Positions 51,606 to 64,000 of a stretch of 64,000 nt of DNA are shown piece by piece. Numbering within the stretch: the first letter of the stretch is position 1; every line of letters begins with the position of its first letter. The translations under genes were made by a program, and so were the position numbers. The notes beneath the pieces are model-generated. The model saw only the letters and a program-made list of their open reading frames with translations, was not told the origin of the DNA and did not search any database. The DNA is from Leclercia adecarboxylata (lineage in GTDB: Bacteria; Pseudomonadota; Gammaproteobacteria; Enterobacterales; Enterobacteriaceae): contig LR590464.1 in the NCBI GenBank assembly GCA_901472455.1, forward strand, positions 2,542,001 to 2,606,000. The letters run 5' to 3'.

Positions 51606-53105
51606 CTAATACCGCACACACACCGACTTGGTTTCACACCAGCCATCCAGCCAGTCCGGGCCGAAATCGCGGCCGGTACCGGACTGCTTCATGCCGCCGA
51701 ACGGCAGGTTGGCATCGATCAGGGTATGGCTGTTGACCCACACGGTGCCGGCCTGCAGGCGATCGGTGTACTCCAGGGCCTGGCTGATGTTTTGCGTCCA
51801 GACGCTGGCGGTCAGGCCGTATTCGGTGTCGTTCGCCAGGCGCAGCGCCTCTTCACCGTCGGCGACGCGCACCAGGTTCACCACCGGACCAAACACCTCT
51901 TCGCGGGTCAGGCGCAGGCTGGCATCCGGGTTGACCACCAGCGTTGGCGAAACGTAGTAACCCTCGCCGTTCGGGCCATGATTACCGGTGATAAGCTCAG
52001 CCTGACGTGACTGCGCCTCGTCGAGGAAGGTCTGCACTTTGTCACAGTGGGCGCGGGACACCAGCGGGTTAATGTGCGCCTCCTGGGACATGCCCGGGCC
52101 GACGCTCAGGGATTTCACCGCCTGCTCAAAACCACTGACCACAGTATCAAACAGCGGGGCTTCGATATAAATCCGCGAGCTTGCCGCACAGACCTGGCCC
52201 TGGTTCAGGAAGCTGCCCGTCATTAGTCCTTCAACAACCCACGACGGATCCGCGTCTTTCAGAACGATAGCCGGGTTTTTACCCCCCAGTTCCAGAGTCA
52301 CGCCCATCAGCCGATCGGCCGCGGCGCGTGCAATCTGTTTGCCAGTGGCGGTCGAGCCGGTAAAGCTCACTTTGGCGATATGCGGATGGTTGGTCAGGGC
52401 GGCACCACACACGGCACCGCTGCCGGTCACCACGTTGAATACGCCGTCCGGGATCCCGGCCTCACTTGCCAGTTCCGCCACGCGCAGCAGGGTCAGTGGC
52501 GTGGTTTCAGAAGGTTTGATAACGATTGAACAGCCTGCCGCCAGGGCGGGCATTACTTTCCACATGCCGATCAGCAGCGGGAAGTTCCACGGCACGATCC
52601 CGGCCACCACGCCAATGGGCTCTTTACGGGTCCACGCCTGATAGCGGGCGCCCTGCGGCATCGGAATGGAAAGATCCAGCGTCTTGCCCGAAATTTTCGT
52701 CGTCAGCCCGGCGGTGTAGCGCATCCAGTTGAGGGTGCAGCCCACTTCAAAGGCGCGGGAGATGTTAATGGATTTACCCTGCTCCAGCGTTTCGAGCTGG
52801 GCCAGTTCTTCGGTGTGCTGCTCCACCAGATCGGCAAAACGCAGCAGAATACGTTCACGTTCCGCAGGCAGTTTGCCCGACCAGCTGCGGGCGACAAAGG
52901 CGCGCCAGCCGGACATCACCGCGCGATCCACATCCTGCGCGCTGGCATCAGCCGTCGAGGCAATCACCTGGCCAGTGGCCGGGTTAAAAATCTCCAGACG
53001 CTTCTCGCTGTCGGAGGCGGACTGGCGTCCTTCAATCCAGAGGCCATGCTGGCGATCCAGAAATTGCTGCACGCTGTGCAGTACGGCGACCTGTGTATCA
53101 GACAT
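51606..53105 (-). CDS. feaB: Phenylacetaldehyde dehydrogenase FeaB
   Basis: Intact 499-residue NAD-dependent aldehyde dehydrogenase that oxidises phenylacetaldehyde to phenylacetate. ALDH landmarks in order: [44 protein letters not shown], the catalytic Glu in ELGGKNPA, the catalytic Cys in [13 protein letters not shown] and [13 protein letters not shown]. Start at 53105 ([20 protein letters not shown]). It is divergent from its activator feaR across 236 bases and convergent with tynA across the repeats. Confidence 0.96.
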   Translation of the reverse strand: MSDTQVAVLHSVQQFLDRQHGLWIEGRQSASDSEKRLEIFNPATGQVIASTADASAQDVDRAVMSGWRAFVARSWSGKLPAERERILLRFADLVEQHTEELAQLETLEQGKSINISRAFEVGCTLNWMRYTAGLTTKISGKTLDLSIPMPQGARYQAWTRKEPIGVVAGIVPWNFPLLIGMWKVMPALAAGCSIVIKPSETTPLTLLRVAELASEAGIPDGVFNVVTGSGAVCGAALTNHPHIAKVSFTGSTATGKQIARAAADRLMGVTLELGGKNPAIVLKDADPSWVVEGLMTGSFLNQGQVCAASSRIYIEAPLFDTVVSGFEQAVKSLSVGPGMSQEAHINPLVSRAHCDKVQTFLDEAQSRQAELITGNHGPNGEGYYVSPTLVVNPDASLRLTREEVFGPVVNLVRVADGEEALRLANDTEYGLTASVWTQNISQALEYTDRLQAGTVWVNSHTLIDANLPFGGMKQSGTGRDFGPDWLDGWCETKSVCVRY

Positions 53106-53341
53106 AGCGATTCCTTATTATTCGCAGGGTGTCAACGCAGTCTAAGATGGCTTTGCAGAATGCGCTTTTATCTCTGTGACATTCGCTTTGTCGGCTGTGA
53201 CAGGCACCGCAAAACGCGACAATACCGCCGTTTCGCTCTGTCGTGCAGCGCAGTTCTTGCCTATATTTCGCCCCATGTCACGGGTAATTCGAAACATAAA
53301 TGCAACAATGTTTAAACATTGACGACGTAGCGGGTAAGACG

Positions 53342-54250
53342 ATGACGTGTGCAAACGAACAGGACAAATACCAGCGCTGGCTGGCGCAAATTAACCAGGT
53401 TTGCGGCAGTTTTGCCGCCCGGCCCATGACCGGCGAATTTTATGGCGAGCTGGACGCGACCTGGACCGGCAACCTGAAACTCAGCACCGTTACCGCTGGC
53501 GGCGTGAACCTGTTTCGCACCCGTCAGGAGATCAAAAACAGCAACGATGCCTGGTTCTATACCGTGTTTCAGCTGGAAGGCGAAGCGGGGCTTGAGCAGG
53601 ACGACCGGCAGATTGTGCTGAACGCGGGGGATATCACGCTGATTGACGCCTCCCGACCTTGCTCGATCTACTGGCCGGAAAAATCACGTCAGATCTCGCT
53701 CCTGCTGCCGCGTCAGATCCTCGAGCAACACTTTCGTTTTCAGGAAGTCAGCTGCGCGCAGAAACTCTCCCACAGCCTGCCTACCGTCCAGCTCAGCTAC
53801 CGTCTGCTGCAGGACAGCATGAACAACCCGGCATTAAGCGAAACCGAAAGCGAAGCCGCGCTGGAGGCGATGGTCTGCCTGTTGCGCCCGGTGTTGCAGC
53901 AGCGGGAAAGCGTGCAGCCGCGCAAGGCGCGTCAGTTCACTAACGTGCTGACACTGATTGACGATCATATTCAGGCCGAACACCTGCGCCCGGAGTGGAT
54001 CGCCTCGGAGTGTGGCATGTCAGTGCGGAGTCTGTACCGGATGTTTGCCGAGAAGGGGCTGGTGGTGGCGCAGTACATCAAAAATCGTCGTCTGGATCTC
54101 TGTGCGCAGATGCTGCGCAGCACCCGCGACGACGAAAAGCTGGCGGGCATTGGTTACAGCTGGGGATTTACCGATCACAGCCACTTCTCCACGGCTTTTA
54201 AGCAGCGTTTCGGGGTTTCGCCGGGCGAGTACCGTAAACGCCACCGCTGA
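53342..54250 (+). CDS. feaR: AraC-family activator FeaR
   Basis: Intact 302-residue activator of tynA and feaB in response to aromatic amines. The N-terminal part (about 1-180) is the cupin-like sensing domain with NLFRTRQEIKNSNDAWFYTVFQL and ITLIDASRPCSIYWPE. The C-terminal AraC helix-turn-helix pair is in LRPEWIASECGMSVRSLYRMFAEKGL and AGIGYSWGFTDHSHFSTAFKQRFGVSPGEYR (partial). Start: the ATG at 53342 gives the family length; the frame is open from 53300, which would add 14 residues. The stop is immediately next to the convergent ydbL stop. Confidence 0.94.
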   Translation: MTCANEQDKYQRWLAQINQVCGSFAARPMTGEFYGELDATWTGNLKLSTVTAGGVNLFRTRQEIKNSNDAWFYTVFQLEGEAGLEQDDRQIVLNAGDITLIDASRPCSIYWPEKSRQISLLLPRQILEQHFRFQEVSCAQKLSHSLPTVQLSYRLLQDSMNNPALSETESEAALEAMVCLLRPVLQQRESVQPRKARQFTNVLTLIDDHIQAEHLRPEWIASECGMSVRSLYRMFAEKGLVVAQYIKNRRLDLCAQMLRSTRDDEKLAGIGYSWGFTDHSHFSTAFKQRFGVSPGEYRKRHR

Positions 54251-54571
54251 TCATTTCTGCATCCACTTGCCGTTGATCCCCTGGACATATTCGCCGGGGT
54301 TAGCGCGCGCTACCAGCTTTGTCCCGGCCATTTTCGCCACTTCATCCACCGGAATGTTATTGCTGTCGGCAAGCTGCTGATAGCTGTCGGTGCGAGCTTT
54401 ATTGATCTGCTCCACCAGCGCCAGGGTTTCGCGATCATGACTGCGCGGCGCAATATAACCGCTCAGGGTTTCGCCGACCCGACCGGCACTGCGGGCCTCG
54501 TTGAGGGTCAACGCCAGCGCGGGTGCGCACAGCCCCAGCGTCAATATCATCAGCGGGATAATTTTTCTCAT
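54251..54571 (-). CDS. ydbL: YdbL, DUF1318 periplasmic protein
   Basis: Intact 106-residue protein with a signal peptide (MRKIIPLMILTLGLCAPALA) and a DUF1318 domain: TLNEARSAGRVGETLSGYI, DRETLALVEQINKARTDSYQQLA and GEYVQGINGKWMQK. In E. coli YdbL acts together with YdbH and YnbE in a bridge thought to move phospholipids to the outer membrane. It follows ynbE by 7 bases, the third gene of the ydbH-ynbE-ydbL operon. Confidence 0.94.
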   Translation of the reverse strand: MRKIIPLMILTLGLCAPALALTLNEARSAGRVGETLSGYIAPRSHDRETLALVEQINKARTDSYQQLADSNNIPVDEVAKMAGTKLVARANPGEYVQGINGKWMQK

Positions 54572-54578
54572 GGCAGCC

Positions 54579-54770
54579 TCAGAACAGATCGCTGCGTGAT
54601 TTCAGCAGCGTCTCTACGTCTTTATCCACTTTGATATGGATTTCATGTTCAATTTCGACGTTCATGTTGATGGTGATCGGCTCTTTCGACGCCGCCACTT
54701 CGATCCTCGGCGTACAGCCTGTCAGCGTCAGGATCACAATCGCGGTGAACCCACCGGCCAGCTTTTTCAT
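54579..54770 (-). CDS. ynbE: YnbE lipoprotein
   Basis: Intact 63-residue lipoprotein. The signal peptide has the lipobox LTGC at residues 16-19, then IEVAASKEPITINMNVEIEHEIHIKVDKDVETLL. Such a beta-rich small lipoprotein is proposed to pair with YdbH at the outer membrane. The ATG overlaps the ydbH TGA (ATGA), so it is translationally coupled. Confidence 0.94.
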   Translation of the reverse strand: MKKLAGGFTAIVILTLTGCTPRIEVAASKEPITINMNVEIEHEIHIKVDKDVETLLKSRSDLF

Positions 54771-57407
54771 GGTTGTTCCTTACATTCCTTGCCTGTCGGG
54801 CAGCGGTTATCCGGTAATGCTGCGTGTTGCTCCAGCCAGGTCTGCAGATTGTCGCCAAAACGCAGGCTGCGCCAGAGGGTAAACAGGTTCTCCTGATGGG
54901 TATAGTTGAGGTTCACGGCCTGAGTCTGGCCCTCGACGCGGCTGGCGCCGCGGAGTGTCGACGCCAGGGTTAATTCACCCAGGTTATCTAAATTGAGTTT
55001 CGTCCACGACTGCGAAATTTCCATATAGCGAAGCAAGTTAATCGCCCCTGCCGCACTGTTATCTTCGACCAGCGCATCGGCCGTGTCTTTATCGAGACGC
55101 AGGGTCATCGGCCCTGAGTTCGTCAGCCAGCCATCTTTGATGATCCATTTGTTGTTGTCCAGCCAGAACGGCAGCGCCCCGCTGAACGGCCCGGACATGG
55201 CGAACTGTTTCGGATTAATAGCGCTGATCAGTTCGCTGGAAGAGATATTATTCACCCGCAGCAGCGCCGCATCGTGCTGCGGCATGCGCAGCTGCTGCAT
55301 GGTCACTTTGCCACCCAGCAGATCCACGCTCACATCGGTGAGCAGCAGCGGATTCGCCTCGCTCCAGGGGTAGTCGCCCTGCAGGTCGGCGGTGATGTTG
55401 CGGGCCGTAAATTGATTGATCACTTCGCCGATGCGCAGCGTTACCGGGCCATGGGTGCCCAGCGACCAGGTGCCCTGGCTGAAGCGGAACGGTAGGACGA
55501 AATCAACACCATTGATTTTGTTGTCCGGCATCCAGACGCTGCCGCTTTTCACCACGCCGTGCCCCCCGGCCTCAAAGCCCTGGTCAGCCGCTGCGGAGAA
55601 GGCGACCTGGGCATACAGATCCCCTTCGCGGAGGGTCATTTTCCAGTCCGGCGGAACCAGCGGCTGGAAGACGGTCAGGGATTGTTTCGGCCACCAGGCC
55701 TGGCCACGCAGCCGCTCCCCCATCCCAGCGTCCGTTCAGCTGCACCGGGCCAATGGCTTCGGCGTTAAGCGTGCCTTTGAACCGGAACAGGGTCGGATCG
55801 CTGCCATCAACGCTGAATTTGACCGTTGAGGGGGGCAGTACGCTGCCGCCGGTGAAGGTGGTTTCCCCGGCCTCAAAGGATAACGCGCCGCTAAAGTGTG
55901 GCCGGGCGGGATCGCGCTGCCAGCGGATCGGGCTTTCCAGCACCATACGCGGTGCGCTGGCGTGCAGGGTGCCGTACTTCAGTTGGTCAAATCCGGTTGA
56001 GAGTTCGCTAAGCTCAATCACGCTGTCGCGCCACTCCCCTCTCCCTGCCACATCCCAGCGGGCCTGCATTGGGGTGAAGTTGCCCTCTCCCCAGTAGCGC
56101 CACTGCCATAACCCGCTGTCCGGCAGGAAGTCACTGGCCCGGCCGTCCAAGATGCAGGGTGAAAATCCCCCATCTCCCGTTCATGGGCGCGAAGAATGGC
56201 CTGCAGGCGACCATCAATGCCCTTGCGGGTCAGCACCACCCCGGCCAGCGGCCAGCGCACCTCGTCAATGTTGAGGGAGTCGATGATTCGGCCCCGGGAG
56301 CGCAGCAGCGCGCCTGGCGCAAAGGCCAGCCGTGGCTCGGCCAGACTCCCGGTCAGCATAGCGGGCAACCCGACATAGAGGATGAGATCGTTCTGCTTGG
56401 CAACGCCGGTGAGCTGCAGCGGCATGGCGCTATTATCCATGCTCAGCTTGCCGGGGCCAAAGGTGAGTACCGCGTTGCCTTTCCCGGCATCGCCCTGAGT
56501 CAGAACGTTCATTCGCCCACTGACGACGGCGTTCTCCGTGCCCTGTTGCCAGTTGTCGATCTTCAGCCCCAGGCGGCCGCTAAGGGGAATACCGGCCTGG
56601 TCCCAGTGCCAGCGTCCGTCGCTGATGGTCAGCTGTTCAGGGGTGATCTGCCAGGGAAGATCTAACAACGGCTCGCCGCTCTCCCGCTCAACCATCACTA
56701 GTTGGCCCTGATTGTCCTGCCACGCCAGATCGGCATCCACCAGCGACGTAAGCTGCGGCACCGAGAAGGTCGCTTCCGCCATGCCCTTGCACCGGCAGGC
56801 CGTCCGGCACCAGCGGCAGGGTAAATTCCCCTACCAGCGTCACCGGCTGTGGGTTGTCGGGCAGATGCAGCGTGACGTCGCTGACGGTCAGGGAACGTCC
56901 CCGGAGGGTGCCGTGCAGGCTGAACTGATCCCCGTGATAAGTAATGTCCTGTCGCGACGGCGTCAGCGAGGCGGTTAATTTTCCCTGCCACTGCTTCCAG
57001 GGGGAAAGCGTCAGGCGGTCGATGGTCAGCCAGGTATTAGGCAGCAGCGACTGCCATTCAGCCAGGGTTTTTGGTGCGGTTGGCGTGGACTCGCTCGCAG
57101 GGATTTTACTCAGGCATGCGCTGTTGAGATCCAGCGCGGGCGATGTCGATTTTCCAGCGGCTCGGGTGGCTGAGGGTGGCGTTTTCAATGCGGGCGATTT
57201 CGCAGTCTTCGACCAGGTAGCGCAGATCGGCAATCACCAGGGCGTTGCGGGTCAGGCGTGGGCTTTTTCAAACGCGATCCGGGTGCCGGCAGGCAGCCAG
57301 ATGCCAGCAAGCGTGGGAACCCACTGCGCAAGGGTCAGCAGCAGCGTCAACGGTAAAAGAATGATCAGCAGCAGCAGTGCGATCGCGGCTTTGTATTTAC
57401 CCCTCAT
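54767..57407 (-). CDS. ydbH: YdbH, AsmA-like intermembrane protein
   Basis: About 880 residues, anchored by the N-terminal helix KAAIALLLLIILLPLTLLLTLA and extending into the periplasm as a long beta-groove. With TamB and YhdP it forms the set of redundant AsmA-like proteins needed for phospholipid supply to the outer membrane in E. coli. The sequence follows E. coli YdbH throughout: VPTLAGIWLP, LPNTWLTIDRL, NFGPGKLSMDNS-type and GWLTNSGPMTLRLDKDTADA, ending RCPTGKECKEQP. Start at 57407 (MRGKYKAAIA). Frame breaks lie near 57260, 57130, 56782, 56150 and 55715. Overlaps ynbE by 4 bases. Confidence 0.93.
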
Positions 57408-57566
57408 GGGCAGTTAATATCCTGATTTAGCGAAAAAATTAGCCGACAGTACCGAATAGTGTGGCATGTTTCGTCAGGCAGGTGAAGCGAAGGCCTGTTT
57501 AAGGATAGATGCGATCACCCTGAATGTGAGCGTTTTTACGCTTTGGGCCTGCCGGTCCAGGATCAC

Positions 57567-57588
57567 AAAAAAACCGCCCGGAGGCGTT
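57567..57588 (-). terminator. Minus-strand rho-independent terminator for the small genes
   Basis: Minus strand: CGCC-TCCG-GGCG followed by a run of seven T. It lies 31 bases after the stop of the 49-codon gene, which supports real transcription of the small pair. Confidence 0.8.
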
Positions 57589-57618
57589 TAGAAAAGGCTT
57601 TCTCACGCTATTTTCTGA

Positions 57619-57768
57619 TCACATCAGGGTCATCAGGATCCAGCGGTCATTGACATCAGGGATGTCATCATCAGTCAGGGGAATCATCTTCACCAGGAAG
57701 CGGATCGCTACTGCCAGGAGCGGTTCATCATCAGGAACAGGATCAATATAATCTGGACGATCAGCCAT
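57619..57768 (-). CDS. Small acidic protein, 49 residues, unknown
   Basis: The reading frame starts MADRPDYIDPVPDDEPLL and ends WILMTLM. It has a good ribosome site (GGAGGC, 4 bases before the ATG). The first third is acidic and proline-rich; residues 17-31 (LLAVAIRFLVKMIPL) form a hydrophobic, possibly amphipathic helix. It lies 30 bases after the 32-codon gene on the same strand, and a terminator follows. I do not recognise it. Confidence rests on the ribosome site and terminator rather than homology. Confidence 0.6.
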   Translation of the reverse strand: MADRPDYIDPVPDDEPLLAVAIRFLVKMIPLTDDDIPDVNDRWILMTLM

Positions 57769-57798
57769 AAAGCCTCCGTCAAACGCTGTTATGAGAGG

Positions 57799-57897
57799 TT
57801 ATTTCGATTTACCCGGTTTCTGTTTGGTCTGCTCATCTTGATTCTTTTGCGGCTGCTTAGGTTGTTCTTTAGAGACATGTTGGACGGTGGATTTCAT
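57799..57897 (-). CDS. Small basic Lys/Gln-rich protein, 32 residues, unknown
   Basis: MKSTVQHVSKEQPKQPQKNQ followed by DEQTKQKPGKSK. The ribosome site GGAG lies 8 bases before the ATG. More than half the residues are K, Q, P or S and there is no hydrophobic core, so it should be unstructured and probably binds an anionic partner. It heads a two-gene unit with the acidic 49-residue protein; opposite charges suggest they might interact, which is only a guess. Confidence 0.55.
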   Translation of the reverse strand: MKSTVQHVSKEQPKQPQKNQDEQTKQKPGKSK

Positions 57898-58228
57898 TTT
57901 GAAAACTCCGAGGTTAGATGCAGCAAGTCGCCACCCTAAAACTATAAGTTACGCTTATAGTTATTTCGAGCGGGGCGGCAGGAAATTCTGTTTATCGCCT
58001 TGTTTTGAAGAGGATTATTTGCTCATGCCGGGCCTGCTCACCCCCTCTCACCGGCTGGCAGCGGAGTGGCGCTACACAAAAAAGCGCGTCAGGTTAAAGA
58101 ACATAGGGTTATTGTGCCGGGATGTTGTAAAATTATTATCAGAACTTATTGAATTAAATAATATTTTAAAATTTGTATGATTATTTTAATCATGCTAACG
58201 TAGTTCCAAAACCACTGGAGAAAGTCTT
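57898..58228. other. Divergent region between small-protein unit and ldhA
   Basis: Contains the promoters of both. The right third is AT-rich (TTGAATTAAATAATATTTTAAAATTTG). An open frame of 97 codons across it on the plus strand has no ribosome site and does not look like protein. Nothing else was recognised. Confidence 0.4.
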
Positions 58229-59216
58229 ATGAAACTCGCGGTATACAGCACAAAGCAGTACGACAAAAAGTATCTGCAACATGTTAACGAGGGATATGGA
58301 TTCGAACTTGAATTTTTCGACTTTCTGCTTAACGAAAAAACAGCGAAAACCGCGCATGGGTTCGATGCGGTCTGTATTTTTGTTAATGATGACGGCAGTC
58401 GTCCAGTGCTGGAAGAGTTAAAAAAACAGGCGTGAAGTATATCGCGCTGCGCTGCGCGGGCTTTAACAATGTCGATCTCGACGCGGCTAAAGAGCTGGGT
58501 CTGCAGGTAGTACGCGTTCCGGCCTACTCACCGGAAGCGGTGGCGGAACATGCTATTGGCATGATGATGTCCTTGAACCGCCGTATTCATCGCGCTTATC
58601 AACGTACCCGTGATGCGAACTTCTCGCTGGAAGGCCTAACCGGTTTCACCATGTACGGTAAAACCGCCGGGGTGATCGGCACCGGTAAAATTGGGGTCGC
58701 GGCGCTGCGGATCCTGAAAGGCTTTGGTATGCGTCTGCTGGCGTTTGACCCCTATCCGAGCGCTGCCGCACTGGAGATGGGCGTGGAGTATGTGGACCTG
58801 CCGACGCTGTATGCCGAGTCAGACGTTATCTCTCTGCACTGGCCCGCTTACCGCAGACAATTACCATCTGCTGAACCAGAGCGCATTTGACCAGATGAAA
58901 GATGGCGTGATGATCATCAACACCAGCCGCGGTGGCCTGGTGGACTCTCAGGCCGCCATTGAAGCCACTGAAAACGCAAAAAATCGGCGCGCTTGGGATG
59001 GACGTCTACGAGAACGAACGCGATCTGTTCTTTGAAGATAAGTCTAACGACGTGATTCAGGATGACGTGTTCCGTCGCCTCTCGGCCTGCCACAACGTAT
59101 TGTTTACCGGGCATCAGGCATTTTTGACCGCCGAGGCGCTGATCAGCATTTCGGAAACCACGCTGGGCAACCTGAGCCAGCTGGAGAAAGGTGAAGCAAG
59201 TCCGAACGCGCTATAA
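58229..59216 (+). CDS. ldhA: Fermentative D-lactate dehydrogenase LdhA
   Basis: Reduces pyruvate to D-lactate with NADH under anaerobic conditions. The protein matches E. coli LdhA (329 residues): MKLAVYSTKQYDKKYL, the dinucleotide loop GVIGTGKIGVAALRIL, NTSRGGLVDS, DVYENERDLFFED and the catalytic His in FTGHQAFLT. The 988-base span is two bases short of the expected 990, with breaks near 58432, 58845 and 58975. GGAGAAAG precedes the ATG at an ideal distance. Confidence 0.96.
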
Positions 59217-59277
59217 ACGCATAAACGCCAGGGGAACGGAGCCCATACTTTAGCCGTATGTTCCCCCTTACCTTAAC

Positions 59278-59299
59278 CCTCTCGCCCCTGGGGAGAGGG
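59278..59299. repeat. REP-like hairpin after ldhA
   Basis: CCCTCTCGCCCCTGGGGAGAGGG-type palindrome (arms CCCTCTC and GAGAGGG), the same family as the arms at 12120, 13215 and 51066-51560. Confidence 0.65.
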
Positions 59300-59402
59300 A
59301 TAAGCATCCCACCCGGTTTTCAGATTATCCCGCAAGACAATCCCCGCCAGCGCAATACACTATGCATTAGCTATTTATGAAGTGAATATATTGAGAAGAA
59401 CC

Positions 59403-59816
59403 ATGAAAACGCTCGTCGCAGTAACACTCCTGAGCATGGCGCTGGCAGGCTGTGTCAATCCAGGAAAAGCCTCCGTGCAGGAAGAACAGCTTCAGCAGCA
59501 CCGCTTTGTGCTGCAAAGCATTGACGGCACCGCCATCAACCCGACCACTACGCCGCCGGAAATCGCCTTTGGTGAAGACCTGGCAGTATCAGGTGTGATG
59601 TGTAACCGCTTCAGCGGCCAGGGCAAGCTGTCGGACGGCGAGTTGAAGGTGAAAGCGCTCGCCATGACGCGCAAACTGTGCGCCGAGCCACAGCTCAATG
59701 ACCTGGACCACGCGATCGGCACGATGCTACGCAACGGCACCCAGGTCGATCTGACGGAAGACGTGTTAACCCTGGCGACGGCGGAGACGACGCTGGTCTT
59801 TAAACGCGCAGAGTAA
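59403..59816 (+). CDS. hslJ: HslJ, META-domain heat-shock lipoprotein
   Basis: Intact 137-residue outer-membrane lipoprotein with lipobox LAGC (residues 14-17). The META/DUF306 fold follows: RFVLQSIDGTAINPTTTPPEIAFGEDLAVSGVMCNRFSG (shown in part), KALAMTRKLCAEPQLNDLD and a C-terminal LATAETTLVFKR. HslJ is linked to heat shock and novobiocin resistance in E. coli. Start at 59403 places the signal peptide correctly; the frame is open from 59382. It ends exactly at the convergent ydbJ stop. Confidence 0.94.
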   Translation: MKTLVAVTLLSMALAGCVNPGKASVQEEQLQQHRFVLQSIDGTAINPTTTPPEIAFGEDLAVSGVMCNRFSGQGKLSDGELKVKALAMTRKLCAEPQLNDLDHAIGTMLRNGTQVDLTEDVLTLATAETTLVFKRAE

Positions 59817-60084
59817 TCAGTAAGACCCGCAGGATCCTACGGCAAGCGACTGTTCAACTGCAGCGTTTGCCGTTAGGCAGCGCACACATGCCGATGGCCG
59901 AACCATCCAGCTGACGCGCAACGGACAGCGCCCCGCCAACCATAGCGCAATTTGCCTGCCCGGAACTGGACATTGCCGCCTTCAGACCCGGCGCCACGTG
60001 CGCGGCGGTGGCCTGCTGAACAGGTTCATTGCTGCAGGCCGACAGTAACAAAGCGGCACACCCTACCCAAAATGCTGCGCGCAT
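59817..60084 (-). CDS. ydbJ: YdbJ, DUF333 lipoprotein
   Basis: Small lipoprotein of about 88 residues. Lipobox LSAC at residues 14-17, then VQQATAAHVAPGLKAAMSSSGQANCAMVGGALSVARQLDG and the DUF333 ending GMCALPNGKRCSEQSLAVGSCGSY (each longer than shown elsewhere, seen in two frames). A one-base break near 59862 creates an early TGA after RCS; without it the gene ends at 59817, next to the hslJ stop, as in E. coli. Function unknown. Confidence 0.88.
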
Positions 60085-60348
60085 AATCTCTCCCCATGTT
60101 GAATTTGCAAAACCTATGCATAATAGGCACCCCACGCCCTGCCGTCGAGAGCCGAAGCGCGGTTTTCTGCGCTGTCAACGAAATTGCAGACCAGTTTCAG
60201 GCAAAAGTTTGATCAAACCATTTGATGGCATTAATAAGCAGGACACAAAAGCGAAAATCGTTTCAAGCGGGCCTTTGCTTAAAATAAAAAGATAATTACA
60301 GGACTCGCCGATGTGTCACGGGTCCCTCTTTTTTTTGCGGCAATGTAA

Positions 60349-63900
<3,552 letters not shown>

Positions 63901-63908
63901 CCTATTAC

Positions 63909-63932
63909 AGCCCGGCATGTCCGGGCTTTTTA
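63909..63932 (+). terminator. Rho-independent terminator of nifJ
   Basis: AGCCCGG-CATGT-CCGGGCT followed by TTTTATT, 8 bases after the stop. Confidence 0.9.
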
Positions 63933-63940
63933 TTGGCTAT

Positions 63941-63970
63941 AAAAAAACCCGCCAGTAATGTACTGGCGGG
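63941..63970 (-). terminator. Minus-strand rho-independent terminator, possible end of a small RNA
   Basis: Minus strand: CCCGCCAGTA-CAT-TACTGGCGGG followed by TTTTTTTATAGCC. It ends a transcript entering from the right edge. In E. coli the small RNA MicC lies just beyond ydbK in this orientation, so this may be its 3' end, but the diagnostic 5' part is outside the window. Confidence 0.75.
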
Positions 63971-64000
63971 CGATCCTGTTTAGCAATAAATAACAGATGT

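Noticed and set aside
57887-58180. 97-codon frame upstream of ldhA
   Set aside because: Overlaps the start of the small basic gene on the other strand, no ribosome site, low-complexity end; lies in a promoter region.

Overview
The window comes from an enterobacterial chromosome (family Enterobacteriaceae, most like Enterobacter, Lelliottia or Leclercia). The genes match Escherichia coli proteins closely and run in an E. coli-like order: gapC, aldA, ydcF, hrpA, azoR, then the complete phenylacetate cluster (paaA-K, paaX, paaY, paaZ), tynA, feaB, feaR, ydbL, ynbE, ydbH, ldhA, hslJ, ydbJ and nifJ (ydbK). No tRNA, rRNA, prophage, CRISPR array or intact insertion sequence was seen. A large share of the genes, including housekeeping ones, carry one or more single-base frame breaks between well conserved blocks. 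Intact and broken genes are interleaved, so I treat most breaks as base-calling or assembly indels and give each gene its full extent.

Layout. 1-3600: end of gapC, an alpha/beta hydrolase, and a tandem pair of secreted DUF1120 proteins. 3600-13260: aldA and ydcF, an MHS-type transporter, a three-gene efflux pump (14-TM MFS, membrane fusion protein, outer-membrane factor) and a small O-methyltransferase. 13260-18000: hrpA and azoR. 18041-33831: a roughly 16 kb accessory block between azoR and paaY, where E. coli K-12 carries unrelated genes. 34558-48039: the paa catabolic cluster. 48218-54250: tynA, feaB and feaR, which feed it. 54251-63900: ydbL-ynbE-ydbH, two small proteins, ldhA, hslJ, ydbJ and nifJ.

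The accessory block is the most interesting part. It looks like an uncharacterised surface or periplasmic glycan system with its own regulator. Two divergent, tightly overlapping operons leave a shared 284-bp region. The plus operon encodes a membrane GT2 (BcsA-like) glycan synthase, three different DUF3131 proteins, a globin-like protein, a PAS/histidine kinase/REC/REC/Hpt hybrid sensor and a secreted GH2 glycosidase. The minus operon encodes an OpgC-type acyltransferase, an outer-membrane beta-barrel, a REC-PP2C phosphatase, a STAS anti-anti-sigma-like protein and an RsbW-like kinase. A natural reading is a phosphorelay that feeds a partner switch controlling production of an acylated polysaccharide. 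That wiring is inference.

The catabolic half is a coherent pathway: TynA turns aromatic amines into aldehydes, FeaB oxidises phenylacetaldehyde to phenylacetate, PaaK activates it, PaaABCDE epoxidises the ring, and PaaG, PaaZ, PaaF, PaaH and PaaJ take it to acetyl-CoA and succinyl-CoA. TGATTC-type motifs stand before paaA, paaZ and paaX, and a CRP-like site lies between paaA and paaZ. Intergenic regions carry REP-like hairpins, a 46-bp tandem repeat, a 115-bp tandem repeat and a probable non-autonomous element with terminal inverted repeats.
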